DNA from: Strongylocentrotus purpuratus
Lineage: Eukaryota > Echinodermata > Echinoidea > Camarodonta > Strongylocentrotidae
Length of the DNA: 64,000 nucleotides
Reading direction: 5' to 3'
NCBI RefSeq assembly: GCF_000002235.5
Contig: NW_022145594.1
Coordinates: 21,879,890 to 21,943,889 of the forward strand
The notes below the pieces were generated by a model, which had not been told where the DNA came from, did no database searches, and was given only the letters and a program-made list of their open reading frames with translations. Positions within the stretch are counted from its first letter, which is position 1. The number at the start of each line of letters is the position of its first letter. Below, one piece after another: positions 48,290 to 58,429 of the stretch. A program made the position numbers and the translations under genes.

Positions 48290-49225
48290 CACTGTTGGTC
48301 ATAATGGTGGAATAATTACTTTTACCCCAGTTTAGGGAAGGATTTAAAAAAATTATTTATTTCTAATAGATCTAGATAATGGCATACATTCTCAGATTTT
48401 ATTGAATATTAATTTTGTGAGTGTTTGTTTTGCGTGACTGCTAAATCATATGTGTGCTACTATGCTAATCAGCTACGGAACCTACGTCCTTAAATCATAA
48501 TTGACAGTAATGAGGATTAATGCCTCACAAAAGGGCACTAATATAGCTGATCGACACGATGTTTAAGCTGAGGCCTCACAGTAACGGGGGCCATTGCTTA
48601 GCCCCTGAATCATGACTGTACGCAGTGTTTGCTAAGGTACGCGGCCGCCCCCACAAATCCCCCAAAACGAAGAAAATGCAATAAATTGTCAAAAATTCAT
48701 TGCATTTTCCCCCGGCCCCCAAAAGGAAAAATTCCTCTTTGTGGCCATGCCTTGAACCATAATGCATGGCCCTACAGAGGAATTTTTCCTGTTGGGGCCG
48801 GGGGAAAATGCAATGAATTTTTGACAATTTATTGCATTTTCTTCGTTTTGGGGGAATTTGTGGAAGGGGCCGCGTACCCTAGCAAACACTGCGCACAGTC
48901 ATGATTCAGGGGCTAAGCAATGGCCTCGTTACTGTGAGGCACCAGGATAAAAATCGTGTCGATCAGCTATATATTAGTACCCTTTTGTGAGGCATTAATC
49001 CTCATTACTGTCAATTATGACTTAAGGACGTAGGTCCCTTAGCTGATTAGCATAGTAGCACACATATGATTAAGCAGTCACGCAAAATAAACACTCGCAA
49101 ATTAATATTCAATAAAATCTGAGAATGTATGCCATTATCTAGATCTATTAGGAATAAATATTTTTTTTCAAATCCTTCCCTAAACTGGGGTAAAAATAAA
49201 TATTCCACCATTATGACCAACAGTG
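48290..49225. mobile_element. 936-bp foldback (full-length palindrome) element, TA-flanked
   Basis: The ends CACTGTTGGTCATAATGG and CCATTATGACCAACAGTG are exact inverted copies, and the pairing continues through the whole element to a 13-nt loop at 48751-48763 between GGCCATGC and GCATGGCC. TA flanks both sides (48288-48289, 49226-49227), and the host unit reads GTATCTCTG once elsewhere, so insertion at a TA with duplication fits a Tc1/mariner-mobilised MITE. The arms differ by scattered substitutions and small indels only. There is no coding capacity; short frames are mirror shadows. Confidence 0.85.
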
Positions 49226-50184
49226 TATCTCTGTAAATATTGATCGATTTACTTCTAAATTTACTAACTGGTTACTGCACAGGGTCAAAGGTCATATATT
49301 GTTTCAATCTATCTTCCCTAGATCCATGATGATCAAGGAGACACAATTTAATCTTGACATATGAATAGATCATAATGGGAGAAGCATATGAATGGGAGAA
49401 GCAAAATAATATATCGTGTAATGCATTATTCGTTATGTAAACCATTATCATACGTATCACCTAATTCGTCTAAGTGACGAATTAAAGTCTAGTTAGGTGA
49501 TACGTAACGAAGTCTACGTATCACCTATTGATTTCGTCAAGATTTTTATTTATTATTCTTCTTCTTCTTCCTATTATTCTTCCTCGATTTTGTTCGCAGG
49601 ATATCTCAAGACTGAATAAAGCCATTGTCATGAAACTTTCAATGATGATAGATCTTAGTCTAACTTAGAACTGCGTGACTTTTTAAAGACTCAAAGTCAT
49701 CGTGACGTCATCCAGGCGCCATTTTGTAAAAATCAACTTATGATCATATCTTCATAACGGAAAGTAATTTTACATTCATATTTATCAAGATTAAGATCAA
49801 TATCCGTCGGGTCAATTTGAGGTCAATAAATGCGCGCAAAAATGCGCGTACGCGTAGGCGCGCGTAAAATTTTAAATTGCTCAAAATTGTCTATGGAAGG
49901 TGAATTTCGTTCACATCATGAATCTACATGGCATTCATCTATGAGCACTATCTTTCTTATTTGTGCTTTGTTGTTTTCTCCCAAATTTGGGTATGTTATA
50001 GCTGAGACCATGGGCTATAAAAACGGTGCTTTTAGTTTTTCGATCAGATGATGGTATCATGTCACAATTTTCAATTGAAAGTCGAATTTGCAAATTCCGT
50101 AGAACTTTGCAGTAATTATGATGTCACGTATGTCCTATTTGTGAATTTTAACGTTAGCAGTGTCCTAGTATTGAGTTTAATTGA

Positions 50185-51400
50185 TGATGGTTTGATTGAG
50201 AATAAAAATAAAAGAACAACAATGCATTGCGGCATAAACGGATGAATTAGGTAATGTTTTACAAATTTAAAATACAATATATTCAAACATTCATATCAAA
50301 TAACATCGAAATTAAAGAATTGAACCAGAATGAGTAAATTGTTAAAAACAATATTCAACTTCGAAATTTGTATTTCATTTTTGATCTTCCGAAATCATTT
50401 GATATAAAAAGGAGATACACAAAGTGAAGAAGAACATGATGATGATGTAAAGCAAAGAAAGAAAAGAAAAGTTGATGGTAAGATGGTAAGAGGATAGACG
50501 GAGGGTATAGTAACACTATCCTAAGGTATCGATATCAATATTCAAGCATTACACATTATACAAATTACAAATGATAGAGGCGAAGTTATTATGCGAATAC
50601 TTATATGACAAATTGTACACATTTATATTTTCCTCTAGGTAATAGCTACTACAAGAAAAAGGTTATGTTTTATCCAAACTGTAAAAAAAGGGGAATTATT
50701 AGAAGAAGTAAAAGTAGAAGAAGAAAGAGGGAAAAGAGAATTGAGAAAAAAGGAGATGGGTGAGATGCCTTGCTGCCTTCCTCTTTATCTCTTGTTCTGT
50801 CTCGATCTGCCTCTCTATTTCTGTATAGTCTCCCCCTTTCTCTCTGCATCATCCCAGTGTCTCATTTATTAGTGTATTACATGTATACAAATCAAATCAA
50901 AGGAAATTTGAGGCAATTTCAATCGTTTAGCCATTCACTGCCATGCATACTAACAATCATTTCTAGAATTAACATCTTATAGATGTTGGTTTATGGATGG
51001 GTAAAATATGAATATCTTACTCATATTTTATATTGAATCAGGACTAAATAAATCACTGTGTTCATGTTTAGTTGATAAAATAAGGGCTTAAAAACTTTAT
51101 TTGCATGTTATCTCAAGACTTGACAGATGGCACACGGAAGCATTCACATTCTTAGTGCGTTAAAACGTTATTCAAACGGTAGATCTTTCTTTCCAATACG
51201 GAACGGTCAATAAGCAGCATGAAACTTAGTTAAGATATAGTCCTTATTAGTCATAATCAGCTCTATTGACGTCATTGTTGCGTATTTAGTGCGTCGAAAT
51301 ATCACTTCAATGATTGGTATAAGTATATCTCTGCAATGTTTAGTAATAGCAGGGCACTCTCCCTGGTAATAGTGAACAGTTATCATATATAACGATCCTC
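50185..51400. other. Unassigned interior of unit 24
   Basis: No gene or known repeat is supported. A purine-rich run (about 50690-50760, AGAAGAAGTAAAAGTAGAAG) is followed by a pyrimidine-rich run (50768-50850), which could pair loosely. Its only array-like trait is occasional TTGACGTCA. Confidence 0.4.
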
Positions 51401-51577
51401 AATCGAAAACATGAAGGGGGCGCTGTGCCACTTTCAATCATGGTCATCATTTTAATATCGTCATCATCGTATTCATGAACATAATCGTTTTTTGATTATC
51501 GGCAACACTTTCATGACAAGTATTCAAAAGAGCTTATTTATGCTAGAAATATGGAAGGCATTGTTCTCAATTGCATC

Positions 51578-51770
51578 TCTCTCTCCTCTCTCTTGCTGTG
51601 TTTCCCTTCTCCCCTCATGTTCTGCCCCTCTCCTTTACTTGGTCTGTCTCTGCATCTCTCTCTCTCACTCTCTATCTCTCTTTCCCTCTCTACACTTTTA
51701 TCCCCTCCCTCTCTCTCTCTCTCTTTCTCTTGCCTTGCCTTCTTCTTATTATATTGCTCTGTCTCCCTCT
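51578..51770 (+). repeat. C/T microsatellite in unit 24
   Basis: B'-tail polypyrimidine tract, with the same TGTTCTGCCCCTCTCC lead-in as in units 7, 8 and 15. Confidence 0.8.
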
Positions 51771-51913
51771 GTTCTACACAGTTGAAACTTGACTCATGGA
51801 TATACCATAATGGAAGTAGTATTTAATAACGAAAGATGAAATCGTGAAAATGCGTTCTTCATTATGTTACACACGTATCACCTAATTCGTCAAAGTGACG
51901 AATTAAAGTCTAG

Positions 51914-51982
51914 TTAGGTGATACGTAACGAAGTCAACGTATCACCTTTTGATTTCGTCAAGATTTTTCTTTATTATTATTA
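51914..51982 (+). mobile_element. Orphan Helitron head (older copy split by unit 25)
   Basis: A 69-bp intact head ending in TTATTATTATTA. The next head starts at 51983. The rest of this copy resumes at 56453 as TTTATTTTTATTATTC after the CTAG of unit 25; joining the two flanks gives the A|T junction seen unbroken in unit 5. Head plus unit 26 make a 2046-bp copy. Confidence 0.78.
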
Positions 51983-53268
51983 TTAGGTGATACGTAACGA
52001 AGTCAACGTATCACCTTTTGATTTCGTCAAGATTTTTCTTTATTATTATTATTATTATTATTATTTATTTTTATTATTCTTCCTCGAATTTGTTCGCAGG
52101 ATATCTCAAGACTGAATAAAGCCATTATCATGAAACTTTCAATGATGATAGATCTTAGTCTAACTTAGAACTGTGTGACTTTTCAGACAGTCAAGGTCAT
52201 CGTGACGTCATCCAGGCGCCATTTTGTGAAAATCAACTTATGATCATATCTTCATAAAGGAAAGCCATTTTTCATTCATATTTATCATGATTAAACTCAA
52301 TATCCGTCCGGTCAATTTCAAGTCAATAAATGCGCGCAAAAATGCGCGTACGCTTATGTCCGCGCGTTTACGCGCGCGAAAAAAATTAAAATGCTCCAAA
52401 TCATCCCAATTTTTTTTTACATCCGTTTCAGGCCATATGGAGCATTTGATAAAAAAATTACGCACACGCGCATGCGCGCGCGTTTTCGCGCGTACTGGCA
52501 TTTTGCAATATAGAATCGCCGAATTTTTTCTGTCATTATATTTGGTACATTTTTCCAAGCATTTTGATAACTTGTTCACCTTTTATTAACGCAATGAGCG
52601 TCCGTCAAAGTTGACAGCACGCGTGGATTTGCGTTATCTTTATCTACAATACATGGGCAAAAACATGCCTATATAAAAGTCATTGTAACTCTTTAGAATA
52701 GATAGAAACTCCTAATATTTTTTCATATTTGGATAGATTATGAGTCGGAGATATGATTTCATGTCTCATTTGATCCTCAATTAACTCATGACGTCATCAT
52801 AATGGCCTCCAAACTCAAATTTTTAATTTGCATATTATGACGTCAGCATATTTTTGGAAAATTGATTGTATCTCTGTAAATATGGATTAATTTTCTTTTT
52901 TTAATTTTGATAAGTTCTAGCTGAGACAATTTTCTACAAATGTAATATTCACAATTTTTATTTTTGACAAAAGTATCATGGTGTATTTTTGCAATTAAAG
53001 GAGGCATGTCAATTGTTCGCATTTTGCGTGTATTCTCTATGGGACATGACTTTTTCTCAAAACTGGATTCTACACTCCTGTCTTTCGCGATCAAAATCTC
53101 CGTTGTTTTAGCTTCGTCTTCGCTGAGCTTCGGATATGTTGTAGCTGAGACAATGAGCTATCAAAAGTGTGCCCTTTATTTTTCGATTAGATGCCGGGAT
53201 CATGCTCATATTTCACTTGCAAAGTGGGATTTCTGAATTCCATTTCCCGTTTACGTGTAATCGCTATG

Positions 53269-53301
53269 GGAGATGTTTTGGTATATCGGTAACGCACTTG
53301 A
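53269..53301 (+). tRNA. tRNA-like cassette of unit 25, 5' half (split)
   Basis: Contains acceptor 5' strand and A box. The Harbinger inserted 3' of the A box; the other half is 55723-55763 and the two sum to the usual 74 nt. Confidence 0.5.
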
Positions 53302-53740
53302 TGCTAGGAGTCCACTGGGCCGGCGCCAGTTGGTGCCAGTTCGCGCCAAAGATTATGTGATTGGCGCGTAGTGGCTCGCTGTGGCGCCGAATTAATGTCC
53401 GCTCGGCATGTGTCGCCAAGAGGAATAAACTGGGTGCCATATGGCGTGCGCCAAATGCCACCCGGCTTGCTCCAAAATGATGCGCCAGTTCGCGCCAGTT
53501 CGCGCCATTACACGGCCATTTGATTCCAAAATTCACCCTGTTGGCGCCATTCGCGCCAATAGACGGCTACTTTGCGCCACTTGGTGATTAGTTTGTGCCA
53601 AAGGTCGCCAAATTGGTTTGAACTTGCCGCCGCTTGGCGCTACTTGCCGACTAAATAAATACCGGCCATTGGCTACCTGGTTCAGACCCTCCTCAGCTGC
53701 TGTATGAACAACATCTCTACTAAATATTTACAATTTTGAT

Positions 53741-54377
53741 ATGTCCGAGGCTTTTGATAATGTTGGAGTGATGATGCTGCTCCATCAGAAGATGATGAGA
53801 GATGCTGAGGTGGCCACTGCCTATCAACTTATGCTGGCCAATCCTGAAGAAGAAGAGCCTCCTAAGAAGAAAAGGAAGCACAACTGGTGGTTTAGACCCA
53901 TGCTCCACCCACAGTTGAGGACCGAACGTGGACAGTACCACACTTTGATGGAAGAGCTGAGTGAGAATGACAGGAGGAAGTTCAAGAACTACACCAGGGT
54001 GTCCCCAGAGATGTTTGATGACCTGTTGGTCAGGCTTACACCCCACTTGCAGAAAAAGGACACCCACATCAGGAAGGCCATTCCCTTGGTCTCAAGTTGT
54101 CCGTCTTCCTGCGCCATCTCGCCAATGGGGCCACCTATGCCGAGCTGTCTTTCAACTTCCGAATGGGCAAGGAAACCATCCAGAAGTTTGTCCCTGATGT
54201 AGCCAGAGCGGTAGTGGATGAGTATGCTGCAGAAGTCATCTAACTCACCACAACCAATGAAGGCTGGCTTGAGGTTGCAGGTAATTTTGAAGCCAGATGG
54301 AATCTTCCTCACTGTCTGGGAGGCTATGATGGAAAGCACATCCGTCTCCAGAAGCCCAACAAATCAGGCAGCCTTTA
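53741..54377 (+). pseudogene. Harbinger transposase, N-terminal part (decayed)
   Basis: The frame starts at ATG 53741 (MSEAFDNVG). A basic KKKRKHNWW stretch near residue 47 looks like a nuclear localisation signal. FKNYTRVSPEMFDDLL is the typical pre-catalytic helical region of HARBI1-like proteins. The first frame ends in a frame change near 54090, after which LSVFLRHLANGATYAELSF and the MGKETIQKFVPDV helix-turn-helix-like block continue in another frame. An in-frame stop follows at 54241-54243. The first catalytic Asp lies in GGYDGKHI (GAT 54328-54330). The LINE insertion then splits the gene. Confidence 0.85.
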
Positions 54378-54652
54378 ATAATAATAATAATAATAATGTC
54401 AATTTATATAGCGCACATATCCATTCTAAAAGACTGCTCAAGGCGCTCTTGTACAACATCAAAAATAATTATACAATATTAAAACTACGACATAATTATA
54501 CACTATACAAACTACGACATAATTTTACAATATTAAAACTACGACATAAACAAATGGTGCTTAAGTTTCTTCTTAAATGTTTCGACTGATGATGATTGTC
54601 TTATTTCTAGTGGTAAAGTGTTCCATAGTTTGGGTGCAACGTTAGCAAAAGC
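54378..54652 (-). mobile_element. 5'-truncated CR1/L2-like LINE, 3' end only
   Basis: Read on the minus strand, the first 114 bases encode the last residues of a LINE ORF2 (ANVAPKLWNTLPLEIRQ, then SVETFKKKLKHHLFMS and a TAG stop at 54541-54539), a C-terminal signature common in CR1/L2-like elements. The 3' UTR has a TTATGTCGTAG motif three times, then GAGCGCCTTGAGCAG, GCGCTATATAAATTG and a (TTA)n tail. A 6-bp duplication CCTTTA (54372-54377, 54653-54658) flanks it. It sits in the Harbinger gene and so is younger than that element. Confidence 0.85.
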
Positions 54653-54658
54653 CCTTTA

Positions 54659-55243
54659 CTTCAACTACAAGCAGTTCTTCTCGGTTGTCAGAAGATGGCT
54701 CTGGTAGATTCAAAGTACCAGTTCCTGGATCGATGTGGGTGGGGTTGGCCATCAGTCTGATGCCCAGATCTACAACAACAGTGAACTGAAGGAGTGCATT
54801 GAAGCTGGCGCTTTAGGCATCCCAGATCCAGCTCCTCTTCCCCATGATGATGAAGAGCACGCTATGCCGTACTTCTTCGTGGGAGACTATGCCTTCGCCA
54901 TGAGGACGTACATGATGAAGCCTTATGGCCGGCGTAGCATGGACCAACAGCAGAAGATCTTCAACTACAGGCTGTCCAGGGCAAGGCGTGTGGATGAAAA
55001 TGCCTTTGGTATTCTGGCTCTGCGGTTCCAGTGCTTCCTTGGCCAGATGAGACAGGAACCAGACACAGTCCGCCTGCTCATTGAAGCTGCCGTCATGCTG
55101 CACAACCTCATCAGGAAGCACTATCAGGCATGGGACATCCGCATGTTGGACCAGGAGGATGCCCAGCACAACCTCATCCCTAGAGCTTGGAGAACTGCCG
55201 CCATCACTGTGAGAAAGTCCTGCGATGCCGCCCTGCTGTTATA
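54659..55243 (+). pseudogene. Harbinger transposase, C-terminal part (decayed)
   Basis: Downstream of the LINE the gene resumes with YFNYKQFFSVV, passes at least two further frame changes before 54735, and is then open to the TAG-type end (TATAG, 55241-55243). The second catalytic Asp is in the DVGGVGHQSDAQIYNNS block (GAT 54732-54734). PYFFVGDYAF and MMKPY follow, and the third acidic residue is Glu in RRVDENAFGIL (GAA 54996-54998), which completes a DDE triad. MLHNLI marks the usual C-terminal helix. Confidence 0.85.
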
Positions 55244-55722
55244 GGCGGCAAGTGGCGCCGAATGGCGGGCAATCAGGTGGCATTTGGCGCGAAGTAGTCA
55301 CCAATCGGGTGCCGTTTGGCTCGCGTAGTGGCGCAAACAAGGTGCCCCTTGGCGCCAAGTGGCGCCATGTGGCGCGAAATCTCATTGGCGCAACTTAGCG
55401 CGCGCCATTACATTCCAGTGGATTCCAATAGGCGGATTGTTTGCGCCAAAGGGCGATATGTTCGCGCCATTTGGTGCCACTTGGCGGACACTTGGCGCTG
55501 ATTGCTCGATGCAAGTGGCGCGACGAAAATTTCAAACATTTTGAAATTTTCTTGCCGCCACATTCAAATTTGGTGCCGTTACGGGCCACCACGAGCCAGT
55601 TGGGAGGCAGTTTGAGCCACTACACGCCACTAGGCACCTTATTGGCGACACTAGGCGCCACAGTAAATTGCATTGGCGCAAACTGGCGCCAACTGGCGCG
55701 GCCCAGTGGACTCCTAGCATGA

Positions 55723-55763
55723 CTTCCAACCTCGAGATCCCTGGTTCGAGTCCGGGTGTCTCC
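55723..55763 (+). tRNA. tRNA-like cassette of unit 25, 3' half (split)
   Basis: Holds the anticodon-like loop, T arm with intact B box GGTTCGAGTCC and 3' acceptor strand, followed by a T run. With the A box now 2.4 kb away, Pol III use is unlikely. Confidence 0.5.
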
Positions 55764-56452
55764 AACACTTTTTTTTCACTTTTTTTTCCTTTTGACCTTC
55801 ACTGTACCATCTCCTTTGATTATTTAAACACGTAGATTCGCAAATAATGTCATAAATAACCCTTTTTACTTTATTATTACCCTATTTTCACTTAATCCAT
55901 TACTTTTTGCGTGTAATCCCTATGGGAAATGACTTTTTCTCAAATCTGGAGTCTACATTCCTGTCTTTGGCGAGCAATATCGCCGTTATTTCGGCTTGGA
56001 TTTTGTTGATTTTTGAGTATGTTGTAGCTGAGACTATATGCTATCTAAATCAACCCTCATTTTTTCAATAAGATGTCATGATCGTGCTCATGATCATGAT
56101 CATGATCATCACGATCATCATTATCATAATGATGCTAATCATTTATCAATTACATTTTCATTTCTTTGAATAAGATAAAATCGTCAAAAGGTGTTCTTCA
56201 TGATGAAAATTAGAGTCAAATGTGTAACTGGTTACTGCACAGGGTCAAAGGTCATATATTGTTTCAATCTATCTTCCCTAGATCCATGATGATCAAGGAG
56301 ACACAATTTAATCTTGACATATGAATAGATCATAATGGGAGAAGCATATGAATGGGAGAAGCAAAATAATATATCGTGTAATGCATTATTCGTTATGTAA
56401 ACCATTATCATACGTATCACCTAATTCGTCTAAGTGACGAATTAAAGTCTAG

Positions 56453-58429
56453 TTTATTTTTATTATTCTTCCTCGAATTTGTTCGCAGGATATCTCAAGA
56501 CTGAATAAAGCCATTATCATGAAACTTTCAATGATGATAGATCTTAGTCTAACTTAGAACTGTGTGACTTTTCAGACAGTCAAGGTCATCGTGACGTCAT
56601 CCAGGCGCCATTTTGTGAAAATCAACTTATGATCATATCTTCATAAAGGAAAGCCATTTTTCATTCATATTTATCATGATTAAACTCAATATCCGTCCGG
56701 TCAATTTCAAGTCAATAAATGCGCGCAAAAATGCGCGTACGCTTATGTCCGCGCGTTTACGCGCGCGAAAAAAATTAAAATGCTCCAAATCATCCCAATT
56801 TTTTTTTACATCCGTTTCAGGCCATATGGAGCATTTGATAAAAAAATTACGCACACGCGCATGCGCGCGCATTTTCGCGCGTACTGGCATTTTGCAATAT
56901 AGAATTGCCGAATTTTTTCTGTCATTATATTTGATACATTTTTCCAAGCATTTTGATAATTTGTTCAACTTTTAATAACGCAATGAGCGTCCGTCAAAGT
57001 TGACAGCACGCGCGGAATTGCGTTATCTTTATCCACAATACATGGGCAAAAACATGCCTATATAAAATTCATTGTAACTCTTTAGAAAAGATAGAAACTC
57101 CTAATATTTTTTCATATTTGGATAGATTATGAGTCGGAGATATGATTTCATGTCTCATTTGATCCTTAATTAACTCATGACGTCATCATAATGGCCTCCA
57201 AACTCAAAATTTTAATATGCATATTATTACGTCAGCATATTTTTGGAAAATTGATTGTATCTCTGTACATAATGATTAATTTTCTTTTAAATTTTGATAT
57301 GTTCTAGCTGAGACAATTTCCTACAAATGTAGTATTCACATTTTTTATTTTTGACAAAAGTATCATGGTGTATTTTTGCGATTAAAGGAGGCATGTCAAT
57401 TTTTCGCATTTTGCGTGTATTCTCTATGGGACATGACTTTTTCTCAAAACTGGATTCTACACTCCTGTCTTTCGCGAGCAAAATCTCCGTTGTTTTAGCT
57501 TCGTTTTCGCTGAGCTTCGGATATGTTGTAGCTGAGACAATGAGCTATCAAAAGTGTGCACTTTATTTTTCGATTAGATGCCGGGATCATGCTCATATTT
57601 CACTTGCAAAGTAGGATTTCTGAATTCCATTTCCCGTTTACGTGTAATCGCTATGGGAGATGTTTTGGTATATCGGTAACGCACTTGACTTCCAACCTCG
57701 AGATCCCAGGTTCGAGTCCGGGTGTCTCCAACAATTTTTTTTTTTTACTTTTTTTTTCCTTTTGACCTCCATTGTACCATCTCCTTTGATTATTAAAACA
57801 CGTAGATTCGCAAATAATGTCATAAATAACCCTTTTTACTTTATTATTACCCTATTTTCACTTAATCCATTACTTTTTGCGTGTAATCCCTATGGGAGAT
57901 GACTTTTTCTCAAATCTGGAGTCTACATTCCTTTCTTTTGCGAGCAATATCGCCGTTATTTCGGCTTGGATTTTGTTGATTTTTGAGTATGTTGTAGCTG
58001 AGACTATATGCTATCTAAATCAACCCTCATTTTTTCAATAAGATGTCATGATCGCGCTCATGATCATGATCATAATCATCATGATCATCATTATCATAAT
58101 GATGATAATCATTTATCAATTACATTTTCATTTCTTTGAATAAGATAAAATCGTCAAAAGGTGTTCTTCATGATGTAAATTAGAGTCAAATGTGTAACTG
58201 GTTACTGCACAGGGTCAAAGGTCATATATTGTTTCAATCTATCTTCCCTAGATCCATGATGATCAAGGAGACACAATTTAATCTTGACATATGAATAGAT
58301 CATAACGGGAGAAGCATATGAATGGGAGAAGCATTTTACAAAATAATATATCGTGTAATGCATTATTCGTTATGTAAACCATTATCATACGTATCACCTA
58401 AATCGTCTAAGTGACGAATTAAAGTCTAG
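56453..58429 (+). mobile_element. Helitron-like unit 26 (type-1 body, A tail; body of the orphan head at 51914)
   Basis: A 1977-bp headless body, front half of the unit 5/16/25 subtype. The 3' hairpin has one arm change (AAATCGTC). CTAG 58426-58429. Confidence 0.82.
57656..57729 (+). tRNA. tRNA-like cassette, unit 26
   Basis: The T stem reads CCAGG/CCGGG: the G-U pair of other copies is replaced by a mismatch. Boxes are intact, and a T run of about twelve follows. Confidence 0.47.

Larger units (their letters stand above)
44277..49492 (+). mobile_element. Helitron-like unit 23 (with head; holds two other elements)
   Basis: The intact head (ACGTATCACA variant arm) leads into a type-1 front that is interrupted at GGTCAATATC by a 3.1-kb element (44584-47719). 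It resumes at 47730 with a decayed C-variant body, is interrupted again at a TA by the foldback element (48290-49225), and then jumps, with about 750 bp missing, to the ACTGGTTACTGCACAGGG 3' end. CTAG 49489-49492. Confidence 0.72.
49493..51913 (+). mobile_element. Helitron-like unit 24 (with head, C variant, rearranged)
   Basis: A 2421-bp unit with an intact head. The C-variant front runs to about 49888, where a deletion joins it to GTCTATGGAAGGTGAATTTCG, matching unit 13 near 23690. From about 50185 to 51400 I cannot align it to other units. The B'-like end (CATGAAGGGGGCGCTGTGCC, C/T tract, GTTGAAACTTGACTCATGG) and CTAG at 51910-51913 close it. Confidence 0.72.
53302..55719 (+). mobile_element. 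PIF/Harbinger DNA transposon, 2418 bp
   Basis: Terminal inverted repeats begin TGCTAGGAGTCCACTGGGCC (53302) and end with the reverse complement (to 55719). The 3-bp target duplication TGA (53299-53301 and 55720-55722) fits the superfamily. Both subterminal regions, about 400 bp each, are crowded with TGGCGC/GGCGCCA repeats. One decayed DDE transposase is encoded; the second Harbinger protein (Myb/SANT-like) is absent, so the copy is not autonomous. GC content is far above the surrounding array. A LINE tail is nested inside. Confidence 0.9.
51983..56452 (+). mobile_element. Helitron-like unit 25 (full length with head; holds a Harbinger)
   Basis: The interval is 4470 bp, or 2049 bp without the Harbinger and its extra TGA. 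It has an intact head, a type-1 body of the unit 5/16 subtype at the front, and an A tail. CTAG 56449-56452. It sits in the head of an older copy. Confidence 0.82.

Noticed and set aside
48576-48904. Overlapping 66-91 codon frames near the palindrome centre
   Set aside because: They are mirror images produced by the foldback arms.
54218-54589. 123-codon frame across the Harbinger/LINE junction
   Set aside because: It reads sense transposase into an antisense LINE tail (Asn run from the TTA tail) and is not a natural gene.
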